Positions 6,486 to 14,364 of a stretch of DNA of 33,771 nucleotides are shown piece by piece (positions within the stretch are counted from its first letter, which is position 1; each line of letters begins with the position of its first letter). The stretch is taken from NCBI GenBank assembly GCA_002385475.1, contig DGDO01000042.1, positions 1 to 33,771 of the forward strand, read 5' to 3'. This stretch comes from Candidatus Sordicultor fermentans. Its GTDB lineage: Bacteria > Atribacterota > Atribacteria > Atribacterales > Caldatribacteriaceae. A model generated the notes under the pieces. The model saw only the letters and a list, made by a program, of their open reading frames with translations. It was not told the DNA's origin and made no database searches. The position numbers were made by a program, and so were the translations under genes.

Positions 6486-8252
6486 ATGGCTAAAATAGTA
6501 GAGGAAATGAAAGAAGGAACGGGTCAAAAAAAGTTGGTTACTATTTATTTAGATGGGAGAGAAGTGAAGGTACCAGAAGGGGTTAGTATCTTAGAAGCTT
6601 GCAATATGGAAGGTATAAAAATTCCCACCCTTTGTTATTTTGAGGGATTAACTCCCTGGGGAGGATGTCGAATCTGCATGGTGGAAGTAGAGGGACAACC
6701 TAATCTTGTGGCCTCCTGTGTTACTGACGTGCGAGAAGGTATGAAAATCAAAACTTCCTCTAAAAAAGTGAGAGAAGCTCGTAAAACTAATCTCGAGCTT
6801 TTGCTTTCTAATCATCCTCTGGATTGTCAATTGTGTGACCGCAATGGTTCTTGCGAGTTACAGGATTTATCCTATCAGTTTGGTGTGCGAGAAATCCGCT
6901 TTCCTGGAGAGAAAAAGACTTACGAGGTGGATAGAAGCAGCCCTTCAATTAAGAGAGATGCTAACCGCTGCATCCTGTGTGGTCGCTGTATCAGAGCTTG
7001 CCAGGAAATACAGGCAGTTTTTGCCATCGATTTTGCTAATCGAGGATTTGATAGTTTAGTCAGTCCTTCGCTGGGGCTTCCCTTAGGAGAGAGCGTATGT
7101 GTTAACTGTGGACAGTGTATTCTGGCCTGTCCCACAGGAGCACTTTCTGAAGTTTCTCATGTGGAAATGGTATGGGAAGCCTTAGAAGATCCAGAAAAAT
7201 TTGTAATCTTGCAAACTGCTCCAGCTATAAGAGTAAGTATTGGGGAACCTTTTGGTTTACCCCCGGGAACAGTGACTACTGGTAAAATGGTAGCAGCATT
7301 CCGGAGATTGGGATTTGACCGGGTGTTTGATACTAATTTTGCTGCCGACCTCACCATTATTGAAGAGGGGACGGAATTTATCAATCGTTTGCAAAAGGGA
7401 GGGAAATTACCTCTCATAACTTCTTGCAGTCCAGGATGGATAAAGTTTATGGAGCATTTTTATCCTGAGCTAATGGAGAATGTTTCTACCTGTAAATCTC
7501 CGCAGCAAATGTTTGGAGCAGTAGCTAAAACTTACTATGCTCAGAAATTAGGAATAGATCCTCAGGATATGGTAGTGGTTTCCATTATGCCCTGTACGGC
7601 TAAAAAATTTGAATGTCAGCGGGAAGAGATGAAATCCAGTGGTTGTCAGGATGTAGATTATTCTCTCACCACTCGAGAAGCAGCCCGAATGCTTAAAGAA
7701 AAAGGTATCGATTTAAGAGAGATGCCGGAAGAAGAATTTGATGACCCCCTGGGTATTTCTACCGGGGCAGCAGCGGTTTTTGGTGCTACAGGAGGAGTGA
7801 TGGAAGCTGCTCTTCGCTCAGTTTATGAAATAGTTAGTGGTAAAACTTTAGAGAGTCTGGATTTCTATGATGTACGGGGAATGGAAGGAGTGAAGGAAGC
7901 TACAGTTAATATTGATGGTTTAGAGGTAGGTGTAGCCGTAGCTCACAGCTTAGGTAATGCCCGTAAAATTTTGGACCAAATTAAGGAAGGAAACTCCAAA
8001 TACCATTTTATTGAGATCATGGCCTGTCCGGGGGGATGCATCGGTGGAGGAGGGCAACCTATACCCACCGATCTGGATATTAGAATGAAGAGAATTGAGG
8101 CTATCTACCAGGTAGATAAAAATCTTTCTCTGCGAAAGTCTCATGAAAACCCGGCAATAAAACAATTGTATGAGGAATTTCTGGGTGAGCCCAATGGAGA
8201 AAAAGCCCATCAATTGCTACATACCCATTATCTTCCTCGGGAGAAAATGTAG
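6486..8252 (+). CDS. hydA: [FeFe]-hydrogenase catalytic subunit HydA
   Basis: A 588-residue group A [FeFe]-hydrogenase. The domains run in order: plant-type [2Fe-2S] (CNMEGIKIPTLCYFEG, GGCRICMVEV); a His-ligated [4Fe-4S] in HPLDCQLCDRNGSCELQ; two [4Fe-4S] clusters (CILCGRCIRAC; CVNCGQCILACPTGAL); the H-cluster domain with L1 TSCSPGW (C314), L2 MPCTAKKFE (C370) and L3 MACPGGCIGGGGQP (C514, C518); and a C-terminal small-subunit-like helix pair. It reduces protons or oxidises H2 in the cytoplasm. L1 reads CS rather than CC. There is no extra C-terminal [2Fe-2S] domain as I recall for T. maritima HydA. AAGGAG lies 11 bases before the ATG. Maturases HydE, HydF and HydG are not in the window. It is the last gene of the operon. 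Confidence 0.96.
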   Translation: MAKIVEEMKEGTGQKKLVTIYLDGREVKVPEGVSILEACNMEGIKIPTLCYFEGLTPWGGCRICMVEVEGQPNLVASCVTDVREGMKIKTSSKKVREARKTNLELLLSNHPLDCQLCDRNGSCELQDLSYQFGVREIRFPGEKKTYEVDRSSPSIKRDANRCILCGRCIRACQEIQAVFAIDFANRGFDSLVSPSLGLPLGESVCVNCGQCILACPTGALSEVSHVEMVWEALEDPEKFVILQTAPAIRVSIGEPFGLPPGTVTTGKMVAAFRRLGFDRVFDTNFAADLTIIEEGTEFINRLQKGGKLPLITSCSPGWIKFMEHFYPELMENVSTCKSPQQMFGAVAKTYYAQKLGIDPQDMVVVSIMPCTAKKFECQREEMKSSGCQDVDYSLTTREAARMLKEKGIDLREMPEEEFDDPLGISTGAAAVFGATGGVMEAALRSVYEIVSGKTLESLDFYDVRGMEGVKEATVNIDGLEVGVAVAHSLGNARKILDQIKEGNSKYHFIEIMACPGGCIGGGGQPIPTDLDIRMKRIEAIYQVDKNLSLRKSHENPAIKQLYEEFLGEPNGEKAHQLLHTHYLPREKM

Positions 8253-8254
8253 AA

Positions 8255-8356
8255 CTATAAAGGGGCAGCACCCCTTATAACCCTCGAAAGGAGGAAAGGC
8301 AAGAAACTTAAAAAATTTGAATACTACTGAGGAAGGAAAAGAATCTTACTCAGTAT
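8255..8356. repeat. Intergenic palindromic element, copy A
   Basis: This lies three bases after the hydA stop. The first hairpin has GGGG (8262-8265) pairing with CCCC (8271-8274), extended by AA/TT and TAT/ATA around one bulged A, followed by TATAACCCTC (8276-8285). The second has arms TACTGAG (8325-8331) and CTCAGTA (8349-8355). The same two parts, in the same order and with about 22 of 29 bases shared in the second hairpin, recur at 33410-33581. Neither hairpin is followed by a T-run, so I do not call it an intrinsic terminator. The rest of the 145-bp gap to the next gene holds only a weak GGGG/CCCC palindrome and no convincing promoter. Confidence 0.6.
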
Positions 8357-8397
8357 AGGGGAACCCCCCATTATTAACTAAAAAGGGTGTTATTAAT

Positions 8398-8844
8398 ATG
8401 ATTTTTGCAGTTAACTACAATTCCGAAGAAGAGGTGATTCTCTCCATCGACCCGGGAAAAGAAAAAGTAGGGGTGGCGGTTCTCTCATCGCAAGGAGAGG
8501 TCTGGTTTCGGAAGATATTAACGGAAGAAGAAGTAGAGGAAGAAATTCAGATTCTCAAGAAGCAGTATGGATATTCTCAAATAGTAGTGGGAGACAGCAC
8601 TGGTAAAGAGAAAATTCTGGAGATCTTGAGAAAAATGGGTCTCGCGTTTGCTTTGGTAGATGAGCGTAATAGCTCTGAAGAAGCCCGAAAATTGTATTTT
8701 CGGGCTCATCCCCCTCGGGGTTGGAGGAAGATTGTTCCCCTTTCTTTTCTCTATCCCGATGCGCCTTTCGATGATTGGCAGGCAGTGGTGATAGGAAGAC
8801 GTTATCTTGATCAGAAAAAGAGTGAAAAAAATGGAAGAAAATAG
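8398..8844 (+). CDS. YqgF/RuvX-like RNase H-fold protein
   Basis: A 148-residue protein with an RNase H-like nuclease fold of the YqgF type. The first strand carries the catalytic-type aspartate in ILSIDPGKEKVGVAVL (about residues 14-29), a second acidic site is VDERNSSEEARKLYF (about 88-102), and the C-terminal DDWQAVVIGRRYL supplies the third acidic patch. It belongs to a divergent branch rather than the housekeeping YqgF of about 140 residues with a DER-T motif; nuclease activity is inferred. It is the first gene after the hydrogenase spacer and overlaps the next gene by 14 bases. The ATG has only a weak purine stretch (AAAAAGGG) before it; a GTG at 8434 that trims the first 12 residues is the alternative. 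Confidence 0.65.
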   Translation: MIFAVNYNSEEEVILSIDPGKEKVGVAVLSSQGEVWFRKILTEEEVEEEIQILKKQYGYSQIVVGDSTGKEKILEILRKMGLAFALVDERNSSEEARKLYFRAHPPRGWRKIVPLSFLYPDAPFDDWQAVVIGRRYLDQKKSEKNGRK

Positions 8845-9370
8845 TGAATTAAGAAAAGTTATTCCTTCTTTGGCCCGTAGAGCTATAGAATATTATCTGA
8901 AAGAAGGGAAATATCTCCCTCTTCCCCCGGGGCTTCCTTCTTATCTTATCAGTGAGAAGCGAGGGGTTTTTGTTTCTTTGAAAAAGAAAGGAAGATTACG
9001 GGGCTGTATTGGCACTTATATTCCCAGATATGAAAATATAGCACAAGAAATAATTCATAACGCAGTTAGCGCTGCCACTCAAGACCCCCGCTTTCCCCCT
9101 CTTCAGGAGGAGGAGTTGCCTTTTGTAAGTGTGTCGGTAGATATTTTATCTTATCCCGAAGAAGTGAATAGTTTAGAAGAATTAGACCCTAAAAAATATG
9201 GAGTTATCGTGGAAAAAGGTTGGAAAAGGGGATTATTACTTCCCGACATTGAGGGAATAGATACCGTAGATGAGCAAATTCGTATTGCTCTGGCTAAAGC
9301 AGGAATTTCCCCTCAAGAGAAATTTACTATTTATCGCTTTACCGTGGATAGGTATGAGGAAGAAGATTGA
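8831..9370 (+). CDS. amrA: AMMECR1 domain protein (AmmeMemoRadiSam system protein A)
   Basis: A 179-residue AMMECR1-family protein from ATG 8831; GTG 8822 and TTG 8807 are in-frame alternatives with no better ribosome site. Family signatures are VFVSLKKKGRLRGCIGTYIP (about 46-65), NAVSAATQDPRFPPL, VSVDILS, and the closing VDEQIRIALAKAGI. The family is found in all domains of life. In bacteria and archaea it often sits with a Memo-like protein and a radical SAM enzyme, and its biochemical role is unsettled. Here the radical SAM partner follows directly with overlapping codons (TTGA), but no Memo gene is present in the window. It is cytoplasmic, with no membrane segment. Confidence 0.9.
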   Translation: MEENSELRKVIPSLARRAIEYYLKEGKYLPLPPGLPSYLISEKRGVFVSLKKKGRLRGCIGTYIPRYENIAQEIIHNAVSAATQDPRFPPLQEEELPFVSVSVDILSYPEEVNSLEELDPKKYGVIVEKGWKRGLLLPDIEGIDTVDEQIRIALAKAGISPQEKFTIYRFTVDRYEEED

Positions 9371-10368
9371 AAGTAGCTCGCTTTTTCACTGACTTAGAAA
9401 ATAAAAGAGTACAATGCTTTCTCTGTCCTCACCGGTGCATAATTGCTGAAGGGAGAAATGGAACTTGCCAGGTGAGAAAAAATGATGGGGGAGTATTGTA
9501 TGCTCAGACTTATGGGAAAATCTCTTCCTTCGCCTTAGACCCTGTAGAAAAAAAGCCCCTCTATCATTTTTATCCTGGAAGAAACATTTTCTCAGTAGGG
9601 AGTGTGGGGTGTAATCTTCATTGTTCTTTTTGTCAGAACTGGTCGATTTCTCAAACTAACCCGGATAATTTCTCTTTACGAGAGATAAGTCCGGAAGATT
9701 TAGCTCGCCGGGCTCAAAGAGATGGTTCTATAGGTTTATCTTATACTTATAACGAGCCTTTCATCTGGTGGGAATTTGTTTATGATACAGCTCAGCTGAT
9801 ACGAAAAGAAGGACTTAAAAATGTGCTGGTTACCAATGGTTATGTGGAAGAAGAACCTCTCCGAGAGTTGTTACCCTGGATAGATGCTATGAATGTGGAC
9901 CTCAAATCTATGGATGATGATTTTTATCGCCGTTACTGTGGAGGAACTCTTCAGCCTGTTTTGAAGACCATCGAAATTTCTGTTCGAGAGGGCACTCATG
10001 TGGAGATAACCAATTTAATAATCCCGGGCTTAAATGATCGCTGGGATCTAATTGAAAAGCTGGTGAGCTGGATTTATGATTTGAATCCCAGTATTCCTCT
10101 GCATTTTTCCCGCTACTTTCCAACTTACAAACTTGATAATCCTCCCACTCCGGTTTCTTTTTTAGAGGAAGTTTACCATTTTGCTCGGGAGAGGTTACCT
10201 TTTGTTTATCTGGGTAATATAGGAGGAGGAAAAGGAAATATTACTTTTTGTCCCACCTGTAGAAGGGAGGTGGTGATAAGGAGAGGATATCAAGTAGACA
10301 CCTCAGGGCTTTTGGGAAATCGTTGTCGCTTTTGTGGTTCTTCTTTGCCCTTTTACCATGAAACATAA
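9367..10368 (+). CDS. amrS: AmmeMemoRadiSam system radical SAM enzyme (AmrS-like)
   Basis: A 333-residue radical SAM protein of the PflA-related AmrS family. The SAM-binding cluster motif is C82-x3-C86-x2-C89 in VGCNLHCSFCQNW. It is preceded by a cysteine-rich N-terminus typical of the family (CFLCPHRCIIAEGRNGTC, residues 17-34) and followed by a C-terminal zinc-ribbon-like pair (CPTC and CRFCG). GLSYTYNEPFIWWEF and VTNGYV are also family landmarks. It starts at TTG 9367, sharing bases with the amrA stop, with AGGAAGAAG upstream. Pairing with AMMECR1 identifies the system, but the reaction is unknown. The 3' end overlaps apbE by 11 bases. Confidence 0.9.
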   Translation: MKVARFFTDLENKRVQCFLCPHRCIIAEGRNGTCQVRKNDGGVLYAQTYGKISSFALDPVEKKPLYHFYPGRNIFSVGSVGCNLHCSFCQNWSISQTNPDNFSLREISPEDLARRAQRDGSIGLSYTYNEPFIWWEFVYDTAQLIRKEGLKNVLVTNGYVEEEPLRELLPWIDAMNVDLKSMDDDFYRRYCGGTLQPVLKTIEISVREGTHVEITNLIIPGLNDRWDLIEKLVSWIYDLNPSIPLHFSRYFPTYKLDNPPTPVSFLEEVYHFARERLPFVYLGNIGGGKGNITFCPTCRREVVIRRGYQVDTSGLLGNRCRFCGSSLPFYHET

Positions 10369-11317
10369 AAAAATATTGTTAGTTTTTTTGTTTTTTATTT
10401 TTTTGTTCTCGGGATTTTCCTTTCGAGATAAAGAGGAAAAGAAAACTTTTTTTGGTTTTGATACCTGGATAGAAGTGGAACTTCCTCAGGATAGTGCTCT
10501 TCTTCTCCCCCGGATTTCTTCTTTAGTTACTCATCTGGATCAACTCTGGAATCGTTTTTCTCCTCGGAGTATGGTTTTTAAAATAAACCACTCTTCCTTT
10601 CCTCTTTCAGTGGATGAGGATACCTTTCGAATATTAGAAGAAGCACAAAAGGGAGGAGAAGAAACTCAGGGGTTTTTCAATATCTTGATTGCTCCTCTTT
10701 TGGATTTGTGGGGTTTCCCCGGGCAACCTTCTATTCCTGGAAAAGAAGAAATAGAAGAAACAGTGGATAAAATAGGAAAGAGCAAACTGCATCTGGAGAA
10801 AGAAAGTAAAAGAGTATTTATTGAAGGAGAAGGCCAGATAGATTTAGGTGGTATAGCTAAAGGTTACCTGATAGATGAGATAGTTTCTCTGCTGCAGAAG
10901 GAGAGAGTTTCTCAAGCATTAATCAATGCAGGAGGAGAAATTTTTGCCCTGGGAAAAGAAATTAAAGCAGGAGTCCGTCATCCTCGTGAGGAAAAACTTC
11001 TGGGCTATATTATAATTAAGGATGAGGCAGTATCTACCTCTGGAGATTATTATCGGTTTTTTGAGGAAGAAGGTGTGCGTTATCATCATATCTTAAATCC
11101 TTTCACCGGTTATCCGGGAAGAGACTTTTGGAGTGTGACAGTGGTTAGCAAAAAGGCAACTCTTGCTGATATTCTCTCCACTGTTATTATGGCAGGAGGA
11201 AGAGAGGCCCTAGTAGTGGTAGAGAAAAATTTTCCGGAGATAAAAATTTTAGCGGTAGAAGAGGGAGGTAACGTTTATCTTTCTCCTTCTATGGAGAAAG
11301 TTTTTTTTACTGAGTGA
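10358..11317 (+). CDS. apbE: ApbE family FAD:protein FMN transferase
   Basis: A 319-residue exported flavin transferase, which attaches FMN to threonine residues of membrane redox proteins such as RnfG/RnfD or NqrC. I start it at ATG 10358, which gives a clean signal sequence (MKHKK then a hydrophobic stretch to about residue 20); GTG 10334 would add eight residues in front. No lipobox cysteine is visible. Family motifs: FFGFDTWIEVEL, IDLGGIAKGYLIDEI, INAGGEIFALG, AGVRHPREEK, STSGDYYRFF and YHHILNPFTGYPG. It overlaps amrS by 11 bases and abuts mreC. Its presence implies a flavinylated membrane partner such as Rnf elsewhere in the genome, which would fit a ferredoxin-using hydrogenase; that link is inference. 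Confidence 0.93.
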   Translation: MKHKKILLVFLFFIFLFSGFSFRDKEEKKTFFGFDTWIEVELPQDSALLLPRISSLVTHLDQLWNRFSPRSMVFKINHSSFPLSVDEDTFRILEEAQKGGEETQGFFNILIAPLLDLWGFPGQPSIPGKEEIEETVDKIGKSKLHLEKESKRVFIEGEGQIDLGGIAKGYLIDEIVSLLQKERVSQALINAGGEIFALGKEIKAGVRHPREEKLLGYIIIKDEAVSTSGDYYRFFEEEGVRYHHILNPFTGYPGRDFWSVTVVSKKATLADILSTVIMAGGREALVVVEKNFPEIKILAVEEGGNVYLSPSMEKVFFTE

Positions 11318-11319
11318 AA

Positions 11320-12135
11320 ATGAATGGAAACAGAAACCAAAAACTTTTGATACTGATAGTATTAGTGGTGATATCATCTCAGATTTTAATCTGGGCAGTT
11401 CGAGCTGAGGATAATAAAATAGAGAATCTCCACTCTTTTTTTCTTCCTCTTTATCGAGGGAGTGAGTGGATAAAAGATATTTTTTGGGGATGGGGGAAAT
11501 TTTTCCAGGACCAAAAATCTCTGAGAGAAGAAAATCAGAAGCTCAAAGAAGAGTTAGAGAAACTTAGAGCTGATAACATTTTATTACAGGAGAGGATAGA
11601 GGAATTGAAAATAAAAATAGAAGCTGGGGCAATGGAAGAAAAGCTACCTTTTGAGGTGATACCGGCTCAGGTGATAGGACGTGACCCTTACGATTGGTGG
11701 GGTAAAGCCATTATTGATCAAGGAAAAGAAGAAGGAGTGGGTGAGGGGTTGGTAGTAGTTACCTACCAGGGTATGGTGGGCAAAATAGAGGAAGCTTACC
11801 CCCATCATTCAGTGGTAAGACTCCTTTTAAGCCCTTCTCTATCGGTAGGAGTCTTGGTTCAAAGAACCCGGGATTTAGGGGTAGTTACTGGAAATGGAGA
11901 AGGTTTGTGCATCATGAAATATATTTATCGAACTTCCGACCTTAGAGAAGGAGATATAGTTATAACCTCGGGTTGGGGAGAAAATACTCCTCGAGGAGTT
12001 GTTGTGGGAAGGGTGTCTCAGATAGGGGAGGATGATGGCAGTCTTTTCAAGGATGTAATAGTAGAACCCAGTTGTGATTTTTCTCTATTGGACAAGGTTT
12101 TTGTAATTAAAGCTCTCTCTGAGAAATTAGAATGA
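11320..12135 (+). CDS. mreC: Rod shape-determining protein MreC
   Basis: A 271-residue MreC, the bitopic scaffold of the cell-elongation complex. One membrane segment near the N-terminus (LLILIVLVVISSQILIWAV) is followed by a coiled coil at about residues 65-105 (LREENQKLKEELEKLRADN) and the beta-domain (VIGRDPYDWWGKAIIDQG, YQGMVGKIEEAYPHHSVVRLL, TSGWGENTPRGVVVGRV). Most of the protein lies outside the membrane. I prefer ATG 11320; GTG 11314 in the same frame overlaps the apbE stop, and neither has a clear ribosome site. mreD overlaps its stop (ATGA). mreB, usually just upstream, is replaced here by apbE. Confidence 0.92.
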   Translation: MNGNRNQKLLILIVLVVISSQILIWAVRAEDNKIENLHSFFLPLYRGSEWIKDIFWGWGKFFQDQKSLREENQKLKEELEKLRADNILLQERIEELKIKIEAGAMEEKLPFEVIPAQVIGRDPYDWWGKAIIDQGKEEGVGEGLVVVTYQGMVGKIEEAYPHHSVVRLLLSPSLSVGVLVQRTRDLGVVTGNGEGLCIMKYIYRTSDLREGDIVITSGWGENTPRGVVVGRVSQIGEDDGSLFKDVIVEPSCDFSLLDKVFVIKALSEKLE

Positions 12136-12620
12136 TTGAGAAAATTCGTGTCTTTTTTTTTCTCCCCCTTTTATGGGAGTGGATAAGTTCTTCCTTTCTG
12201 TTGTATCTTTGGTTTCCTCTTAGCCATTTGCATATTTTTTCTTTTTTGATGGTTTCTTTGTTTTGGGAGGGAAAAGAAAGTACTCTGGATTTTCTCCTTA
12301 TTTTACTTTTAGGGATAACTTCCGACCTTTTACTTTTTTCCCCCTGGGGAGCATATCTTTTTATTTTGTCGAGCCTTGCTCTTTTTACTTATTTGTGGGT
12401 GAAGTTTTTTTCTACCAGCTTTGTCTCTCTTTCAGTTATTTTCTTCTGCCTTCCTCTTTTAGAGTTGGGCCTGGAATGGGTAGTGGCTGCTCTGGGAGAA
12501 ACAACTTTGCCCTTTCTTCCTCTTTTGGGAGCTAAATTGCTGAGCATTCCTCTTAATATTTTTTTGTTTTACTGGTGGCAAAAAAGAGAAACACGCCGAG
12601 GTTTAGAGTATGTGGAATGA
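12132..12620 (+). CDS. mreD: Rod shape-determining protein MreD
   Basis: A 162-residue, very hydrophobic protein with about five membrane segments and almost no soluble domain, as expected of MreD. Sequence conservation in this family is low, so the call rests on size, hydropathy and position between mreC and mrdA. The TSDLLLFSPWGAYLFILSSL stretch is the most MreD-like part. The ATG overlaps the mreC stop, and the gene runs 11 bases into mrdA. In the elongasome, MreD bridges MreC and the RodA-PBP2 synthase. Confidence 0.85.
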   Translation: MIEKIRVFFFLPLLWEWISSSFLLYLWFPLSHLHIFSFLMVSLFWEGKESTLDFLLILLLGITSDLLLFSPWGAYLFILSSLALFTYLWVKFFSTSFVSLSVIFFCLPLLELGLEWVVAALGETTLPFLPLLGAKLLSIPLNIFLFYWWQKRETRRGLEYVE

Positions 12621-14364
12621 CGAAATACAGGAGCGGGTGAACCAGAGAATTACTTATCTTTCTCGCTTGTTTTTAATTATACTCATACTTTTATCTTTTC
12701 GATTTTGGTATCTCAGTGTTTTGCAAGGGGATTGGTACAAACAAAAATCAGAACAAAACCGAGTAAGAATTTTTTCTCTTCCTCCCATTAGAGGTAGCAT
12801 TTATGATCGCAATAATCAAGTATTAGCTGAAGATGTCCCTCGCTTCCGCTTGATTTTTGAAAAAGGAGGAGTAGAAGTGGAAGAAATAGAAAAAAGAGTG
12901 GAAAGAATTTTAGGAAGAGAGCTTTCTCCCCCTTTTCCGGAAAGAGCAGTAGGAGAGATAATCTTGGTTGACCAACTGAGCATGGAAGAGGTGGTTAAAA
13001 TAGAGGAGGCCCAGAATGAATTGCCTGGAGTGATAGTGGAAAGTTATCCGGTTCGTCATTATCCTTGTGGTGAACCATTTGCCCATGCAGTGGGTTACGT
13101 AGGAAAGATAAATGCCGAGGAGTTTAAAATGCTGCGCTCTGAAGGCTATGAGATGGAAGACAGAATAGGAAAGACAGGAGTAGAGCTGGAATATGAATCT
13201 CTTCTTCGAGGAGAAAAAGGATACCGAAGAATAGAAGTCAACGCTTTAGGAAAGGTAGTAGGGGTTCTGGATTATAGACCTCCTTACTTTAAAAATTCGG
13301 TAGTATTGACTTTAGATAGAGAGCTTCAGGAATATAGTTATGATTTGCTGAGTAATAAAAATGGAGTGATCATAGTAGGAGACCCGTATACGGGAGAGCT
13401 TTTTGCTTTGGTAAGTAAACCGAGTTTTGACCCTCAGCTCTTGAGCTGGGGAATGAGCGCTGAGGAATGGAATACTTTATCTCAAAATAAAGACAGACCT
13501 CTTACTAATCGCCCTCTTCAGGCTCTCTATCCTCCTGGCTCTCTTTTTAAATTAGTGATAGCTACTGGAGCTTTAGAAGAGGGACTAACAGGCAGAAATC
13601 GGAAAATTTTTTGCCCTGGTTTTCTAGATTATAATGAATGGCGGTACCCTTGCTGGAGAAGAGGAGGGCACGGGTCTGTTGGTATAGAAGAGGCTATTGC
13701 CCAGTCTTGTAACGTTACTTTTTATACCCTGGGCTTGGAACTGGGACCGGACAAAATTATAAACTGGGCTAACAAGCTGGGAGTGGGTCAACCTTCGGGC
13801 ATAGATTTACCAGGAGAGAAGAACGGTTTTTTGCCTACTCCAGAATGGAAGAAAAGACAGCTTAAAGAGATGTGGTATCCTGGTGATACTATTAATTTGT
13901 CCATTGGACAGGGGTATCTTTTGGTCACTCCTCTCGAAATGTATCGAGTGGTAAGTAGCATTGCTACCCGAGGAGAAGTTTACAAGCCTCATGTACTTAA
14001 AAAAGTGCTAAATAGTAAAAGAGAAGTAGTTAGAGAGGTTGCTCCGGTTTTACAGGATAGAATAGAGTTGAGAAATGAGACCTGGGAGTCTCTCATCCGA
14101 GGGATGGAAAAAGTGGTGAATAGTGGAACCGGCCGGGTTTGCCGAGGTTTACCGGTTAAACTGGCAGCGAAAACCGGTACGGCTCAAAATCCTCAAGGAG
14201 AGGATCATTCCTGGTTTTCGGGGTTTTTTCCTTCTTCTCATCCTCAAGTAGCTTTTTTAGTATTGATAGAACATGGAGGAGATGGAAGTGGTGAGGCGGC
14301 ACAAACGGCTAGGAAATTGATTGAATGGTGGGAAGAAAATCGAGGAGGAAAAAGTGGAAAATAA
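12610..14364 (+). CDS. mrdA: Penicillin-binding protein 2 (elongation transpeptidase)
   Basis: A 584-residue class B PBP. An N-terminal anchor (LFLIILILLSFRFWYLSVL) is followed by the dimerisation domain with PPIRGSIYDRNNQVLAEDVP and GRIGKTGVELEYE-type motifs, then the transpeptidase. The active-site serine is S311 in SLFK (311-314), the second motif is SCN (366-368) and the third KTGT (521-524). It cross-links peptidoglycan outside the membrane during side-wall growth, working with RodA, whose gene overlaps its 3' end. The length is slightly under the 600-650 common in PBP2, with no missing motif. ATG 12610 lies inside mreD with GAGG about nine bases upstream. Confidence 0.95.
   Translation: MWNDEIQERVNQRITYLSRLFLIILILLSFRFWYLSVLQGDWYKQKSEQNRVRIFSLPPIRGSIYDRNNQVLAEDVPRFRLIFEKGGVEVEEIEKRVERILGRELSPPFPERAVGEIILVDQLSMEEVVKIEEAQNELPGVIVESYPVRHYPCGEPFAHAVGYVGKINAEEFKMLRSEGYEMEDRIGKTGVELEYESLLRGEKGYRRIEVNALGKVVGVLDYRPPYFKNSVVLTLDRELQEYSYDLLSNKNGVIIVGDPYTGELFALVSKPSFDPQLLSWGMSAEEWNTLSQNKDRPLTNRPLQALYPPGSLFKLVIATGALEEGLTGRNRKIFCPGFLDYNEWRYPCWRRGGHGSVGIEEAIAQSCNVTFYTLGLELGPDKIINWANKLGVGQPSGIDLPGEKNGFLPTPEWKKRQLKEMWYPGDTINLSIGQGYLLVTPLEMYRVVSSIATRGEVYKPHVLKKVLNSKREVVREVAPVLQDRIELRNETWESLIRGMEKVVNSGTGRVCRGLPVKLAAKTGTAQNPQGEDHSWFSGFFPSSHPQVAFLVLIEHGGDGSGEAAQTARKLIEWWEENRGGKSGK

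Noticed and set aside
8255..8285. Intrinsic terminator after hydA
   Set aside because: The stem is reasonable, but the bases after it are CCCTCGAAAGG, not a T-run.
14321..14353. Longer RodA starting at TTG 14321
   Set aside because: It would overlap mrdA by 44 bases with no ribosome site, while GTG 14354 has a well-placed GAGGAGG.
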